From Bryopsis sp. KO-2023 (lineage: Eukaryota; Chlorophyta; Ulvophyceae; Bryopsidales; Bryopsidaceae), in contig BSYQ01000003.1 of the NCBI GenBank assembly GCA_030272585.1, positions 6,634,001 to 6,698,000 of the forward strand: a stretch of DNA of 64,000 nucleotides, in the 5' to 3' direction. Below are positions 25,601 to 36,674 of the stretch, in pieces (positions within the stretch are counted from its first letter, which is position 1; each line of letters starts with the position of its first letter). The notes under the pieces are model-generated. The model did no database searches, was not told the origin of the DNA, and worked only from the letters and a program-made list of their open reading frames with translations. Made by a program: the position numbers and the translations under genes.

Positions 25601-26975
25601 TACGTTTCTGGGAAAAATCCAAACTTAAAAATACATACCAGTGAAGGTGTAACTAACAGACAGTGACCCCCAAAAGGATGGAAAGAATTTGTCAGCCAGG
25701 CAAGTACCTCAGATTTGTTGTAGTGGGCATGGCAGCTCAATCCCAGGAAATCTGAAAATCAAACAATTCATTCAAATTTTCCGAGCATGGCACAACTTCG
25801 AATTAACACTTTAATAAAATTCCTGTCTTGAATAACAATCCCCATCTTGGTCATCAACCAGTGAGAAAATGAATTGGTGGAAGGTTAAAAGGTGAATGTC
25901 AGCGGCAAAAATACATTTTGGGATCGATATTGTTGAAATCAACACAGGTTCTTCTTTACCAGGTCTTTGCTGTACAAAAATGCCATCTAACCAACTTATT
26001 CAAAAAAAAAGACTACATTTTATTCAGAACAGGGGGTTGGAAGTGGCCTCTCTTACCAGGAACAATGTCAATGAACTCAAAATCTCGGCAAGCCAAGACA
26101 TTCTTTGGATCAAAGACTACAAAATGATTGTAATTCCTTGTTTTCTCATGCATATCCTTGGTTTTAGTCTCGATCGCATAAGAAACAATGGCACCTGTCA
26201 GCACCAGCACCAAAAAATCCTTCAATTCAGGGCCAACAGTAACCATTGCATAATCAATAACTCAAATCTCAAATCTCATCCAAATGGAAGCTGCAGAAAA
26301 ACAACGGAACTTCAAAAGAAAAGAAAAAAATGCACAAGAGCTTACCCGTGTGGCAAAAATCGGAGGTGCTTAGCCAGGCCTCGAAAGTGAGCCTATCGTG
26401 TGGAAAGTCCTGCCAAAGCGAGAGGAAAAATCATAACCGATAACGACAACGTAACAAGATCGCGCGACCAACCGCATCCTGCGGAAGCGTTCCCACGCAA
26501 CAGACAGCGGGCAGCGCGTCTCACCTTGAAGTCGGTTTTAACAACCACGTTGTCGTGGAAAACTAAACTGTGCCCGGCCCCACCAGGTTGAGCAACAATA
26601 TTCTCGACAGTTTCGGCCCAGCACCCTGCGCACAGCATCAACACACAATCAGCAATGGCTCGGCCAACTCCAGTCGGCCATCAAAACAACCCTCTCGAAC
26701 CAGCATCGCAACGGCCCTTTGCCCCCCCCCGACCCTGGGCATCTATACAACCCCAGGTTGACTTTCAACACAAATCCGTATCCGAAAGACGCAACACTGG
26801 GCGGCCAACGCGCCGAGCAATAGAAACTTATTCACAGAGACCACTGCTCCTTTCGCGACGGGTGCACCGCAACGCTGCGAGAAGACCCCGGCGAACGGGA
26901 AACCTCACCTGGTCCCCACAACGCAATCAATAGTAGAAAGGCCGCATGAGAGCGACCGAACCGTCCGAAGCTCAT
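19688..26975 (-). CDS. LamG-repeat type I membrane protein with DUF4215-like Cys-rich module
   Basis: There are sixteen exons on the minus strand: 26975-26909, 26625-26525, 26409-26346, 25751-25708, 25571-25368, 25095-24984, 24711-24132, 23928-23721, 23414-23192, 22821-22518, 22298-22058, 21701-21378, 21125-21055, 20937-20792, 20538-20354 and 19885-19688. They total 3072 bases and give 1023 residues. A signal peptide (AAFLLLIALWGPG) starts it. Three concanavalin A-like LamG_3 units follow at about 25-235, 240-540 and 550-820. Units 1 and 3 show D-G-R-W-H-H-(L/I)-A-V-T-W and unit 2 the variant DDQWHHLAITW; all have a C-x-G-G-C insertion (DCFGGC, ECYGGC, DCPGGC) before the R-(I/V)-W strand. Next comes a myxococcal/DUF4215-type disulphide module near 825-880: SCGDGVMEGGEECDDGN, then GDGCDRDCQIEDGWICD. 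A single membrane helix lies at about 924-946 (VATVFIVLLCLVIVAFIVFV). A 75-residue cytosolic tail is Pro/Arg-rich and Tyr-bearing. It is probably a cell-surface glycan or protein receptor; the ligand is unknown. Confidence 0.9.
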
Positions 26976-27806
26976 CTCTGCTCTCCCTCAAAAAAATAAG
27001 CAAGTCTCAACAATCAAACAGAGAGCGAGGAAGCACCCGCTCAACGATCTCAGCGAACACCAGCGCGACACAGCAGAACCCAAATAGCCCAACAAGAATT
27101 AAGTCACCTGACCAATCTGAACATTTTGAAACAACAGCGAGGGGTAACACGTCACGTCACGTGTTGGCGTGGCCAAATTATGTTGGAAATGCCGAAATGT
27201 GCGCCTGTTGGAACGCGCGCGATGCTGGGCTTCCCCGCAGCAGGGCGAACGCGCGAAAGGAAATGTATACGAGCAAACATTTGAGCTATACTGCAGGAAC
27301 AGTGCTGGGGGGTTGAAGAGTCTGACAACTTGAAATCTTGCCCTTCGAGACATGCACTGAATATCGACTGGCGACACTCTGGAAAAAGTCTGTTGATGTT
27401 AGATCAACAACTGTGGAGGAGTGGATTGATTTCAGAAGCAGGACAAATTTTCATTTTATTTTCATTTTTTGTTTTTCTAGGGCATTAGGGGTGGCGATGG
27501 CCTCATTCTGCCTTACTTATAATTGTAATGATTGTTTTTAAAGCAGAGGCAGCAAGATTTCACAAAAAAAAAATCAATTGAGCAGGCTCAATTGAAGGGG
27601 GGTTCAGTGATAGACACACGCACATACACATGAAAACACTGCAAAGCCAATGATCTGGAGAAGGATATATGTAAATTTCTCCTAGCTTTACACCAAGTTT
27701 CCCTTCTTCCTGTCGTTCGGTCCTATTTCTATACTTTCCTTTAAACTCTCTTTCCTCACTGCGAATGTCACGGGTTCTCCCTTGACTAACAAAATCCAAT
27801 TTTCCA
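26976..27806. other. Intergenic: LamG promoter and RFC4 3' end
   Basis: This 831-base stretch is upstream of the LamG start and downstream of the RFC4 stop, with both genes on the minus strand. The part near 26976-27300 is richer in GC and CpG than the surroundings, consistent with a promoter. No exon was recognised. Confidence 0.45.
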
Positions 27807-30099
27807 TCATCTACCGCATGCCAGCTCTTGTGCTAAGATTCCAAGATACTTGGCCACACAGAGGTCCTCCGTATTTCCTTTCGTCTCGCTCAATGCTTCC
27901 GATATGGACAAAGCTAGCTTTGCTTTCTGCAACTCGCCTATATCTGGGGAGCTGGTGACATGTGCCAATAATTGACTCAACAACTGCTCTGCACCGTAGC
28001 CCGATAGATGTTGGAAGTCCATCTCGAAGGAAGCCAGACTTGGAAATTGACCAGCTCTGGCCATTGACACCAAGGAAGAAATGGCATCTTCCGGAATTCG
28101 CCCCGATACATCGAACAAAGTTGCGCTATGCAAACAAGCAAAAATAAGTTATTCAGTTGTTTATTCAGTTATATAAACATTTTTTATTTACTTTTTCAAT
28201 AACAATTTTCAATTTTAGCAATTGAACAAAAAGTTGTTCGTGAGAGCGCAACGGCATTACTGGTCAATGAATCCCATCACAAAAACACCCGAAAGAAAAA
28301 AAAACCGAAAAAAAAAAAAAAAACGAAAGAAAAAACCTACGAAAGAAAAAACCATGACCTCGACGTAAAACATCAGGCATGTCGATCCAATATTGAAAAG
28401 ATAAAAGGATGAGATATAACTACCTGTCCACCACATTTCCTTCTTTCCGAACAGCGCTCTGTAAAGTAGTGATGGTTTTTCGAAGATCACCACCGCCCAC
28501 CGATCGGAGAGTGTCCATCACACCGTCATCAGCGAATTTAACACCCTCGCATTTACAGATGTGTTTGATTCGAGCTGTCATGCCTAACCACAAAATAACA
28601 ACAAATCTTTGATGCATCTCCACCCACACTTCTCAGTTTGCAACAAAAACCTACCTCCACAACAAACCGTGAAGTCCACACACTGACACCGAATGCTCAA
28701 ATTTCGATCACTCGAGATTCATTCTTTCATTCCGTAGAGTGAGGAGTTGGATGCTTCACAATATAGTTGTTCAAAAGGCTTTTTCTTTTTTCAAGAAACA
28801 AAAAGTACGAATCACGATACTTCAATTTTGATTTACAAGGCCTTTTGGCAATATCCGCGAATCACGATACCTTCTGAGGTGAATGGCTTGAACTGAAACT
28901 TGATCGTCCTGGACACCAGGGGGTCGATCAATTTGCTGACATAGTTGCACAGAATGAAAAACCTGGCTGAAGCCGTCTCCATCACTCGATTCAGACATGC
29001 CTGGGCATTCTGCATCCACCCAAACTCCAATTCATGAGGGAGAACTCCTTTTTTGCGAATGCGCGGTTTTTCTTTTCAAGATTTGAAGTATTGTAACGAT
29101 ACCTTAGTCATGTTGTCAGCTTCGTCCAGAATGATGAGTCGGTAGCCAACGTCTCCTCCCTTTGCAGAAAGCTTTGCAAAATTATTGATCTTGTGTCTGA
29201 CAACATCTATGCCACGTTCGCTACTTGCGTTCAGCTCCAAGATATGGTTCTTGTAACTTGGCCTGCATAAAGAACGTCTGACTGGATTGACGAGGTTGAG
29301 AGTGCATGGAACCATCATTCACGCATGAATGATTTGGGTGAAATGTTTAAAAGGAGGATACCTAAGTGGTCCTAAAAACTAAGGAGGGAATAATCAACTG
29401 CGAAAAGCTTCGATCAATTGTGAATAGGTGTTTACAAGCGAAGGTTCCTGAACAGAGAAATCTGTGCAGGGGTACTTCACAATGTTCCTGATTACCAAAG
29501 CAATCCTACATTTGAACGCTTCTATTCTCGATGCAACATTGGCCAGAAACGATGGGTTTTTTTTCAAACAACCCTGTTTCTTGTGGCAAAAATCTGCTTT
29601 TGTTTCTGTTGCAATGGTAAAAGTTAATTACCCGAAAAGTTCTCTGGCAGCAACCAACGCTGCGGTGGTCTTTCCAGTCCCAGGAGGTCCATAAAACAAG
29701 AAATGAGGTACCTACACCAGAAAAATTAACTGACACTGGAACAAAATATTCTCATCCCTGGCACCATCAAGCATCAAGGGAACAGGGTTTCCTTTAAAGG
29801 CCAGTGCTGATCAGCAACTTCAGAAATAAAAGCAGAATGCTGGACTGCATATTTGTGGAAAACTCACGTTTTTAGTTTCGACTGCTGTGCGTAAGGCTTC
29901 CACCAAAAGTTCCTGACTCACTATTTGATCAAGGGATCTGGGCCTGCTGCACAACCAACTCTTGAGCTATTCTCCAGGCAACACACAGGGTGGCAAATTC
30001 TGAAAACTTAGCTATGTAATGCCAAACAATCGAAAAGAGACACAGCACCAAAACTTTATCCAAGACTCCTCCAACTGTATTGTTGCAGCTTTTGGACAT
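27807..30099 (-). CDS. RFC4: Replication factor C small subunit (RFC4-type)
   Basis: There are seven exons on the minus strand: 30099-30055, 29966-29868, 29711-29632, 29262-29103, 29009-28871, 28583-28424 and 28125-27807. They total 1002 bases and give 333 residues, the usual length. It is a subunit of the clamp loader that opens PCNA onto primed DNA. The P-loop is [20 protein letters not shown]. Walker B is [11 protein letters not shown], sensor-1 context is [18 protein letters not shown], and FQFKPF follows; [15 protein letters not shown] and F-x-F-K-P are RFC4-like rather than RFC2- or RFC5-like. The [14 protein letters not shown] segment is well conserved. Oddities: the SRC motif reads SRT, and the usual WVEKYRP near the N-terminus reads WLCSRP. 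The first 45-base exon is tentative because its donor (GTTTTG) is weak. It is divergent from EPL1. Confidence 0.9.
28807..28875. repeat. Direct duplication of a 5' splice-site region in an RFC4 intron
   Basis: The segment CGAATCACGATAC(C)TTC occurs at about 28808-28823 and again at 28858-28874, differing by one base. The second copy is the real exon/intron junction of RFC4 exon 5 read on the minus strand. The first copy lies 50 bases inside the intron. Confidence 0.7.
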
Positions 30100-30698
30100 T
30101 TTTACGCGAGGAAAGTCAACATGGAACAAATTGCCTGAAGTCTTTGTCGAGATCTCACTATTTTTCGACCCAGGGCTGGCTCATCTTCTTCGTTTTTACC
30201 CCAGCTGAAACTAAAAACAATGCGAATTCCCACCACGCCAAATCGAGCGAAGCACAGCGCCACAGGGAGGCGTTTCTCGTCTCTTGGGACGAGACGCGCG
30301 AAGTCAAGGAGCCTTCAAACGGTCGTGTGTCTGACTGCCAGAAACACGCTCCAACCGAAATTTTGAATTAACCCCATCATCATGACGGGAGGAAGTTTTG
30401 CAGCTTCTGATTCTTGTGCGACACAGACAGCACAGCCAAACAAAAAATCAGCAAAAACGCAACAGCGGTCACTTCTCGTTTTATTGATGTCGATAAGGCC
30501 GTGCAGAGGCTTCCTCTGTTTACTACTTCCTGCGGTTTTCGTTGTGCAGTAGAACCAAAAACAGCATAAACACATCAATCAACCCCAGGAATTTTCGTCA
30601 CAAGATGTCGTACTGAAAGAGGAACCAGCCCAAACATCGAACCCTCCCTCACCCCCCGATCGAAAAAAAAAAACACTGGCTGTTAGGTGCGATAATAT
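30100..30698. promoter_or_regulatory. Divergent intergenic region, RFC4 / EPL1
   Basis: About 600 bases between divergent starts hold both promoters. There are GC/CpG-richer patches (30230-30310) and an A-run at 30662-30673 shortly before the EPL1 ATG. No TATA box stands out, and no gene is seen. Confidence 0.4.
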
Positions 30699-33611
30699 AT
30701 GGCGAACAATGAAGAGACCGAGCAGAGAAGGCGGTTTCGAGCGAGACCACTCAGGGTAGACGACCCTGTCCCGGTTTTTTATTTCGACAGCAAGAAATTG
30801 AAACAGGAGCAGGAGGAGCTGTATGAATGGCTACTATCCACCGACGGCCAAGTGGAGGTGGGGTCGATTTCGCGGAAAAAGATTCGACCGCAACATGCAT
30901 ACAAAAATCGTCGAAATCGTCATCGAATCGTCGGATGCTGTGGGCTTCCGAAACCCAAAAAAGAATCGATGCGATATTATTACGTCATCAATGCGCTATG
31001 TCAGTCAGGGAGTGGAGCAGGACCTGTAAGTGGAGGCAGTGTTGAGCTGATTGAATACAGGGATGGTGCTGCTGAACAGGGTCAGGTTCAGGTAGTCGAT
31101 GTGGAGAGTCGACCGGTGGTGGCAGAGACTTGGAAGCACTTCAACAAAAACGTACGTTCAATGGAAGAAAAACCCCACGACAAAGCTTAAATGTTCATTA
31201 TGGTTTCATTTCTGTTGCCTACTGGTGCGATCATCTCGACCGCATCCATTGTCCAGTTCAAAAACTGTTTCACAACCCCCCTCCTTTTCGACCCACTTTG
31301 AAACTTATGTATATGAATCATTCCAGGGGGCTGCTCCATCGATCGGTGTTCCAGGGTGGCAGTGTTTGTCTTCTGAGGATGGTGGAAGCGAAAGCAGTTC
31401 AGACGGAGATGGGGATTCTTCAGATGAAGGGCCATCATCTGAAGATTCACATGAATCTCCTTATCATCGATGGGTCCAGCGGATGCCAGAAGACATGATG
31501 TCAAAAAAAGAGTATGTTGTCGACGATGATGATGACGACTGGCTCCAGGGAAAGGAGGTACTGTAAATTCTGTCAGACATAGCTGCACTGCATGTGCTAT
31601 AGCCAGACCATGCTGTCTACATCACAGGAAAATTGCTGGAAAATTGGCAGTGTAATCCTTGGTTTTTCCCAGACTAGTCGATACTCCGTTCTTGTCGAAA
31701 AGATGGAATGCTGGGGTTGGTGGCATTCATGGTGGAGTGCAGGGAGGAGAGGGGGGTTTCTAAATGGTCTGCCCTGTGATTGAAATGGTGAAAGGTTTGG
31801 TTTGTGCGATTGATTTGTAGATGGAAGAGGATTTGTTTGAGTCCATTATGGATTCATTCGAAAAGCAGCACTACCAAAGACTTCTGAGTGATCGATCGAG
31901 GATGTATACTGAATCGGCATCAGGTGACTAAAATTGGGTGTGTTTTCTGGTTCCATCTTTTCTTCATTAGATGTTGGTAGGGGTTCAGTATGACAGTAAA
32001 GAGGTTCAACAAACAGGCTCTTTGTTTTGTTCGTGCATTTAGGGAGGTTTGGGCTGAAAATTCCTGAAGCTTCGGTGGTGCTGCCCCTGGAAAAAGCGGT
32101 CGAGGACCTGAAGACTTTCGATCAAAAAGACGTTGAACTGGTGCACAGTTACTGGGTGGAGAAGCGAGGGAAAGCTGAGAAACCTTTGCTGGATAGGTTC
32201 ATGGATGAATTCCCTTGGAGTGTAAGTGTGAAGAAAAACCTGGTCCTAAAAACCTGGTCCTGTGTCTGTCAGCTTCTCTGCCAGAATTTGGACTCGTTTC
32301 GAAAACAAATCTACGATTGAATGCGACCGATATGTGCATGATTGCAGGTAATCCTGGACCACCAGCGACAGTTGCGGCCAGAACGAGTGAATGTGGAGGG
32401 GCCCTTTGTTGGGGTGGCCACTCCTGATAAAGTCAACCAAGCACCCCCGAAAGTGAAACAAAGGCAAATGTCTGTGGATGATGAGCTCCATCGATTGTAC
32501 GGAATCAGAGAGGATCTAGAGGTGACTCCAGTTGATTTGAAAAAGAGGAATTATAGAAGGGGGCTGCTGTGCTGGCCTCAGCTGTTATGCCAGAACCATT
32601 GATGAGTTGATATTTGTGCTGTGCAGCGGGCTCGGACGCTAGCTGACCAAGTGAGGAAACGAGAAAAGTTGAAAAAGCACCTCCATGACACTCGAGTGGA
32701 GCGATTGCAACTACAAGTACGTCTGGATACATGATGGTAATATTTCACTCCTTTAGGAGCAAAATTCTTTGCACCTGACTTGTTGCAATGAAAATATCAT
32801 TTCTTGGGTGATTTTTCAGATGGATCAGATGAGGCCGACATTCACAAGTCCACCAGCTTCTGTTGCTGATTGCAAAGAGGAGAGTTCGCCACTCACAGAT
32901 CGAATCAAAAAGGGGTCCCAATCTGGTGCCAATCAACCTCCGGAATCCAGCAAAAGGTCGAAAGCCAGCGAAACAAGGGAGCAGCCAGAAATCAGCAAAA
33001 GAGTGACCAGGAGTGAAACAAAGGAGCCCGAAATCACCAAAAGAGTGACCAGGAGTGGGGCATCCAGTGGGAAATGCACCCCCCAAACAAGGTCGGAAAC
33101 GAGAATTTCCCGGAGTAAATCAACGAAATCAGGACCACCGAAACCCAGCGATGCTGACGGGTCTGACAACGAAGCATCTGTCAAGACTGGGCGGAAGAAA
33201 TCTAACAGGGGGGTTGTGAAAAACAAAAAAAAAGGAGTGAAAAGAACGAGAACCAGCGAGGCTCACCCCGACGGGGGGGATGGGGTTGAAGAAGAGAAAA
33301 ATCCTCTGGAAAAAAGTGCGAATAAGAGGAAAACTAAGAAAGATTCTGCCCCGGTCGATGCTGAGGCGAAGGACAGCCCCAGCGTTAGAGTAACAAGAAG
33401 TGCAGCTCAGAGTGAAAAGAATCGAAGGGGAAAGGGAGGTGGGGGGGTGAAAACTAGAACGCAGCCATTGAGGAAATCAGTCAAGAATATCGACGCCACG
33501 AAAAAAAGGAATGCAGGGGGTAGGAGAGGGAATGAGGGGGTGTCCAGGGGAAAAGCAAAAGAAGAGCAGGCTAATACTAGAAACAATGCGAAAAGGGCCA
33601 GGAAAAAATGA
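30699..33611 (+). CDS. EPL1: Enhancer of polycomb-like protein (EPL1, NuA4-type subunit)
   Basis: There are seven exons: 30699-31151, 31327-31557, 31821-31923, 32043-32221, 32348-32521, 32627-32716 and 32820-33611. They total 2022 bases and give 673 residues. EPL1 is a scaffold of the NuA4/TIP60 histone acetyltransferase in the nucleus. The family opening is RRRFRARPLRVDDPVPVFYF, close to the FRAR-x-L-x-x-x-x-P-(I/L)-P start of the family. The EPcA core has the acidic YVVDDDDDDWLQGKE followed by EEDLFESIMDSFEKQHYQRL and the KDVELVHSYWVEKRGKAEKP block. Residues 410-673 form a long basic, disordered tail. In it the motif K/I-R-V-T-R-S recurs (SKRVTRSE, TKRVTRSG, VRVTRSAA), together with RKKSNR and KRTRTSE patches that look like DNA-binding or nuclear-localisation segments. 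Function is inferred from the family; the domain match is good but divergent. Confidence 0.8.
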
Positions 33612-34092
33612 TATATAAATTGTGGGTAGCATTTTTTTTCTTTTCTGTGTGTGTGTATGGTTGGCTAGTGTACTACTACAATTTTGAAAGGGGAGGATTT
33701 GGGATTGGGCTTTTTTTTTCCGCAAACGGTGAAAAATTCAACTTATTCCTTGCGATTTTCTTTTTTTTTTCTCTTTTTTAAAACTTTTCTCTGTTGGAAT
33801 ATATATATTTATATTTTTTTTTTAATATCGTGTGTCCCTCCCTACATGAACCCATCAAAGATATGTGTTGAAATTTGTCATCTTTCTTTTCCCATACATT
33901 CCGTTTAGAAAGAAAACCAATCGCTCCAAGCTGCTTGACGTCCCCATACTCAAGCAAAAATCTATGATAAAACAGAATCCAAGAAAAAGAAATCAACAAA
34001 TCTATTATGTTTTTGTTTTTTTTTGCTTGTTTCAACTCTGGCCCTGTCGTTGAATTTTCTCCAATAAGGGGAAGATTAACGAAAAAACCACC
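33612..34092. other. Convergent intergenic region, EPL1 and RPN6 3' ends
   Basis: This 481-base AT-rich stretch holds both 3' untranslated regions. T-runs at about 33711-33720 and 33811-33823 and a TGTGTGTGTG run at 33647-33656 are visible. No exon was seen. Confidence 0.5.
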
Positions 34093-36674
34093 TCATGCCA
34101 TGATTTTCTGGGATCGTGCAAAGAGAATATCCACCACTTTACTCATGTTTTCATAAGTATCCAGGGCTGCAGGGTAGACCCCATCTTCGATAGGCTCTTC
34201 GAAAACCTCCAAACATCCAGTCCCTTGATCTAAGGTGCCGCTGATTTTCTTGTCCAAAATCATCTGCCGCACAATCAACAGCAGGCCAAACACCCCTTCA
34301 GATTGATTGAATATATATACATATTATTATTAAATTATTATTTCAAGATCCAGTTGGGACTTAACGAAAATGAATTGACTTGATGATGTTTATGATCAAT
34401 GCAGTCACCGAATTCGAATTTTTATGTAAGTTGCACACCAAGTTTTCTATCAATCCTGAAAACCAATATCAAATCCAACACAAAAAAATCCAGAATGTAT
34501 TTTTCTAAAAATCATGTTCACCTGGGACAATTTCCTCTCAACCAATCGTCGGTCCAACTCGATGAGTTTTGCGATATGCTCGATTTCAACTCGTGAAAAA
34601 GGTTCAATCAAACGGCAAAGATTTTGCTCCAGAAGAGTGTCGTACAAGACAGACAGGTGGCTGTGAACCACAGGATCTCCGTCCAGCTGTTCAGAATATT
34701 GCTCTTGAGCTTCCTATCAAAGAACGGCACAAAAAAAGACTAAGCTGAAAAAAAACGTTTCCCAGTCAGACTAGCCACAACAGGACAGATAAATCACGCA
34801 CTCAAAACACTGAAATAAAAATCTTTCAGGTTTAATTTTTCTTAGATGCAACTGTGGAGGGGGGCAAGTTTTGCCTAATTTAAATTAAGCATTCACTCAT
34901 TCATTCTACACTGAAAAAAAAATACTACTTGGACTTGCATATATATTATTAAAAAAGACAAGGGCTCTTTTAGATCAAAGGCCACTCCATCAAAATAAAA
35001 AAAAATGGGCAATCTTAATTATCGAATACAGTGATGTCAGTTCTTCATGGTGCTTCATATTTTGAAAGAAAAAAAAATCCACCAGCAAAACTCCACACAC
35101 ACCTGGAATCCTTGCAGCGATCTATCTTGATAAGCTTTCGCTACAGCTTTCATGGCGTCCACCTCCATTCCAACATATTTCACGCTGCCCTTAGAATTGA
35201 TGATGCTGGGGACATCCTCGGCATCATTAGTCATGATTTTGCAAAGCAACATATATTTCAATTTGTAAACAGCCTTGGAGTCGTCCATTGCGCTGCTCTG
35301 TTCGAAAGCTTCGTAAAAGTAGGAGTACGCGGTCTTGTAATCCCTTTCCTCGGCATGGAGGAGGCCAGATTGGGTGTCGATCTATAGCAAAAAAAGCCAG
35401 TCAGGAAAAAAACAAAAAAAAGAGAAGAATCGAGGCAAAATTTGCACACAAGGATACGATTTTGGAACTGAGTTGAGGTAAGTCACCTCAGCCTGTAGCC
35501 CTGGCGGAATGTAGACAGCGTTGGCAGCAGTTCGAGCAGCAGTCAAAGCAGCTCTAGCCCGAGGAATATTTCTCAATGCATGATGGACTAAGAAACCACA
35601 CAGAAACACAATCAAGATCAAAACAAACAAAATAGACTACCGGTGATTATTCACCGAAGCTGGGAAAACCCAGCGATCGGAGTAGATGAGTATTTTGCAC
35701 ATTGCTTCTCTCTGGAAAAGGATTTGCACCCAAGCAAATGAAAAAAAAAAACATGCTGTGGGGACATCATACCTCGGCTCTCCAACAAATGAATATCCAC
35801 CAACAGGAGCTTGTCATCCAATCGCTTCACCTCCTTCAACAGTCTATCCAATAGATCCGCCAAAAAACAAAAACAAATATCAGATCAGATGAAAAGCTAC
35901 TTTGTTGATGTTGCAACTCCACAACAGAGTATGATCCTTCTCTTGCAAAAAAAACACTTTTCTTTCAATTTTGACCTTATTATTGATTTCGTTCAGAAGC
36001 GATGCATGTCTCTTCTTCAACCTGGGTTTAATTCAAAACATCGACCCGAGTAGTTTTGGCAGATTCAAAATGCATATAAATTCACTCACGATCCGATCAA
36101 TGCCAAAGCTGCAGAAAACTCTCTGCTCTCCAAATACAGGTTAGCCAATCTGGCCTCAATCCTTTGCCTCAGGAAATTTCGCTTCTCTTGCCTAGCCCAT
36201 TCAACTTGCTCTTTGCACACTTCCAACTGTCACAACAGCGAAAAAAAAATGGCCGATCAAAAAGTGCACGACGCTTATTCACAAAGGATGTAAATTCAAA
36301 AACGCCAGTAAGGTTGATCAACTTGCTTTTCTGTGACGCTTTTTCTCACTCCCGCTTACCTGAAGCTGAGTGGAGTCGGGCACTTTCGCGATACTGTCGA
36401 TTATAGTTCTGACGACCTTCGCGGTTTTCGCTTTTGGGATCACCCCGAACAAAGGACGCAAGTCGGACAATAACGCCCGAAGAGCTTTGGCATCTCCCGT
36501 CTTCACATATAGATCCGTCAGCTTCTGAATCGCGGACTCTTTCGCCTTGATCCCGTCGGTGGTGTTTGGGCAATCTCCGAGAGCTACAGCCCTGAACTCC
36601 TTCGAAGCCTCTTCTGGTCGAGTGGTTTCTATTTCCGACGCCGCCGCGATACGAGCCTGGGCTGCTTCAGCCAT
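34093..36674 (-). CDS. RPN6: 26S proteasome regulatory subunit RPN6 (PSMD11)
   Basis: There are seven exons on the minus strand: 36674-36360, 36226-36090, 35843-35773, 35587-35487, 35381-35103, 34713-34522 and 34263-34093. They total 1266 bases and give 421 residues, matching the roughly 420 of the family. RPN6 is a lid subunit of the 19S particle that clamps the lid to the 20S core. The N-terminal half is a helical solenoid ([69 protein letters not shown]). The mid region has [15 protein letters not shown]. The C-terminal PCI domain shows [39 protein letters not shown] and the terminal [18 protein letters not shown] helix. All the parts expected of a working subunit are present. The start ATG is the first in frame, in the conserved Ala-rich opening. 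Confidence 0.96.
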
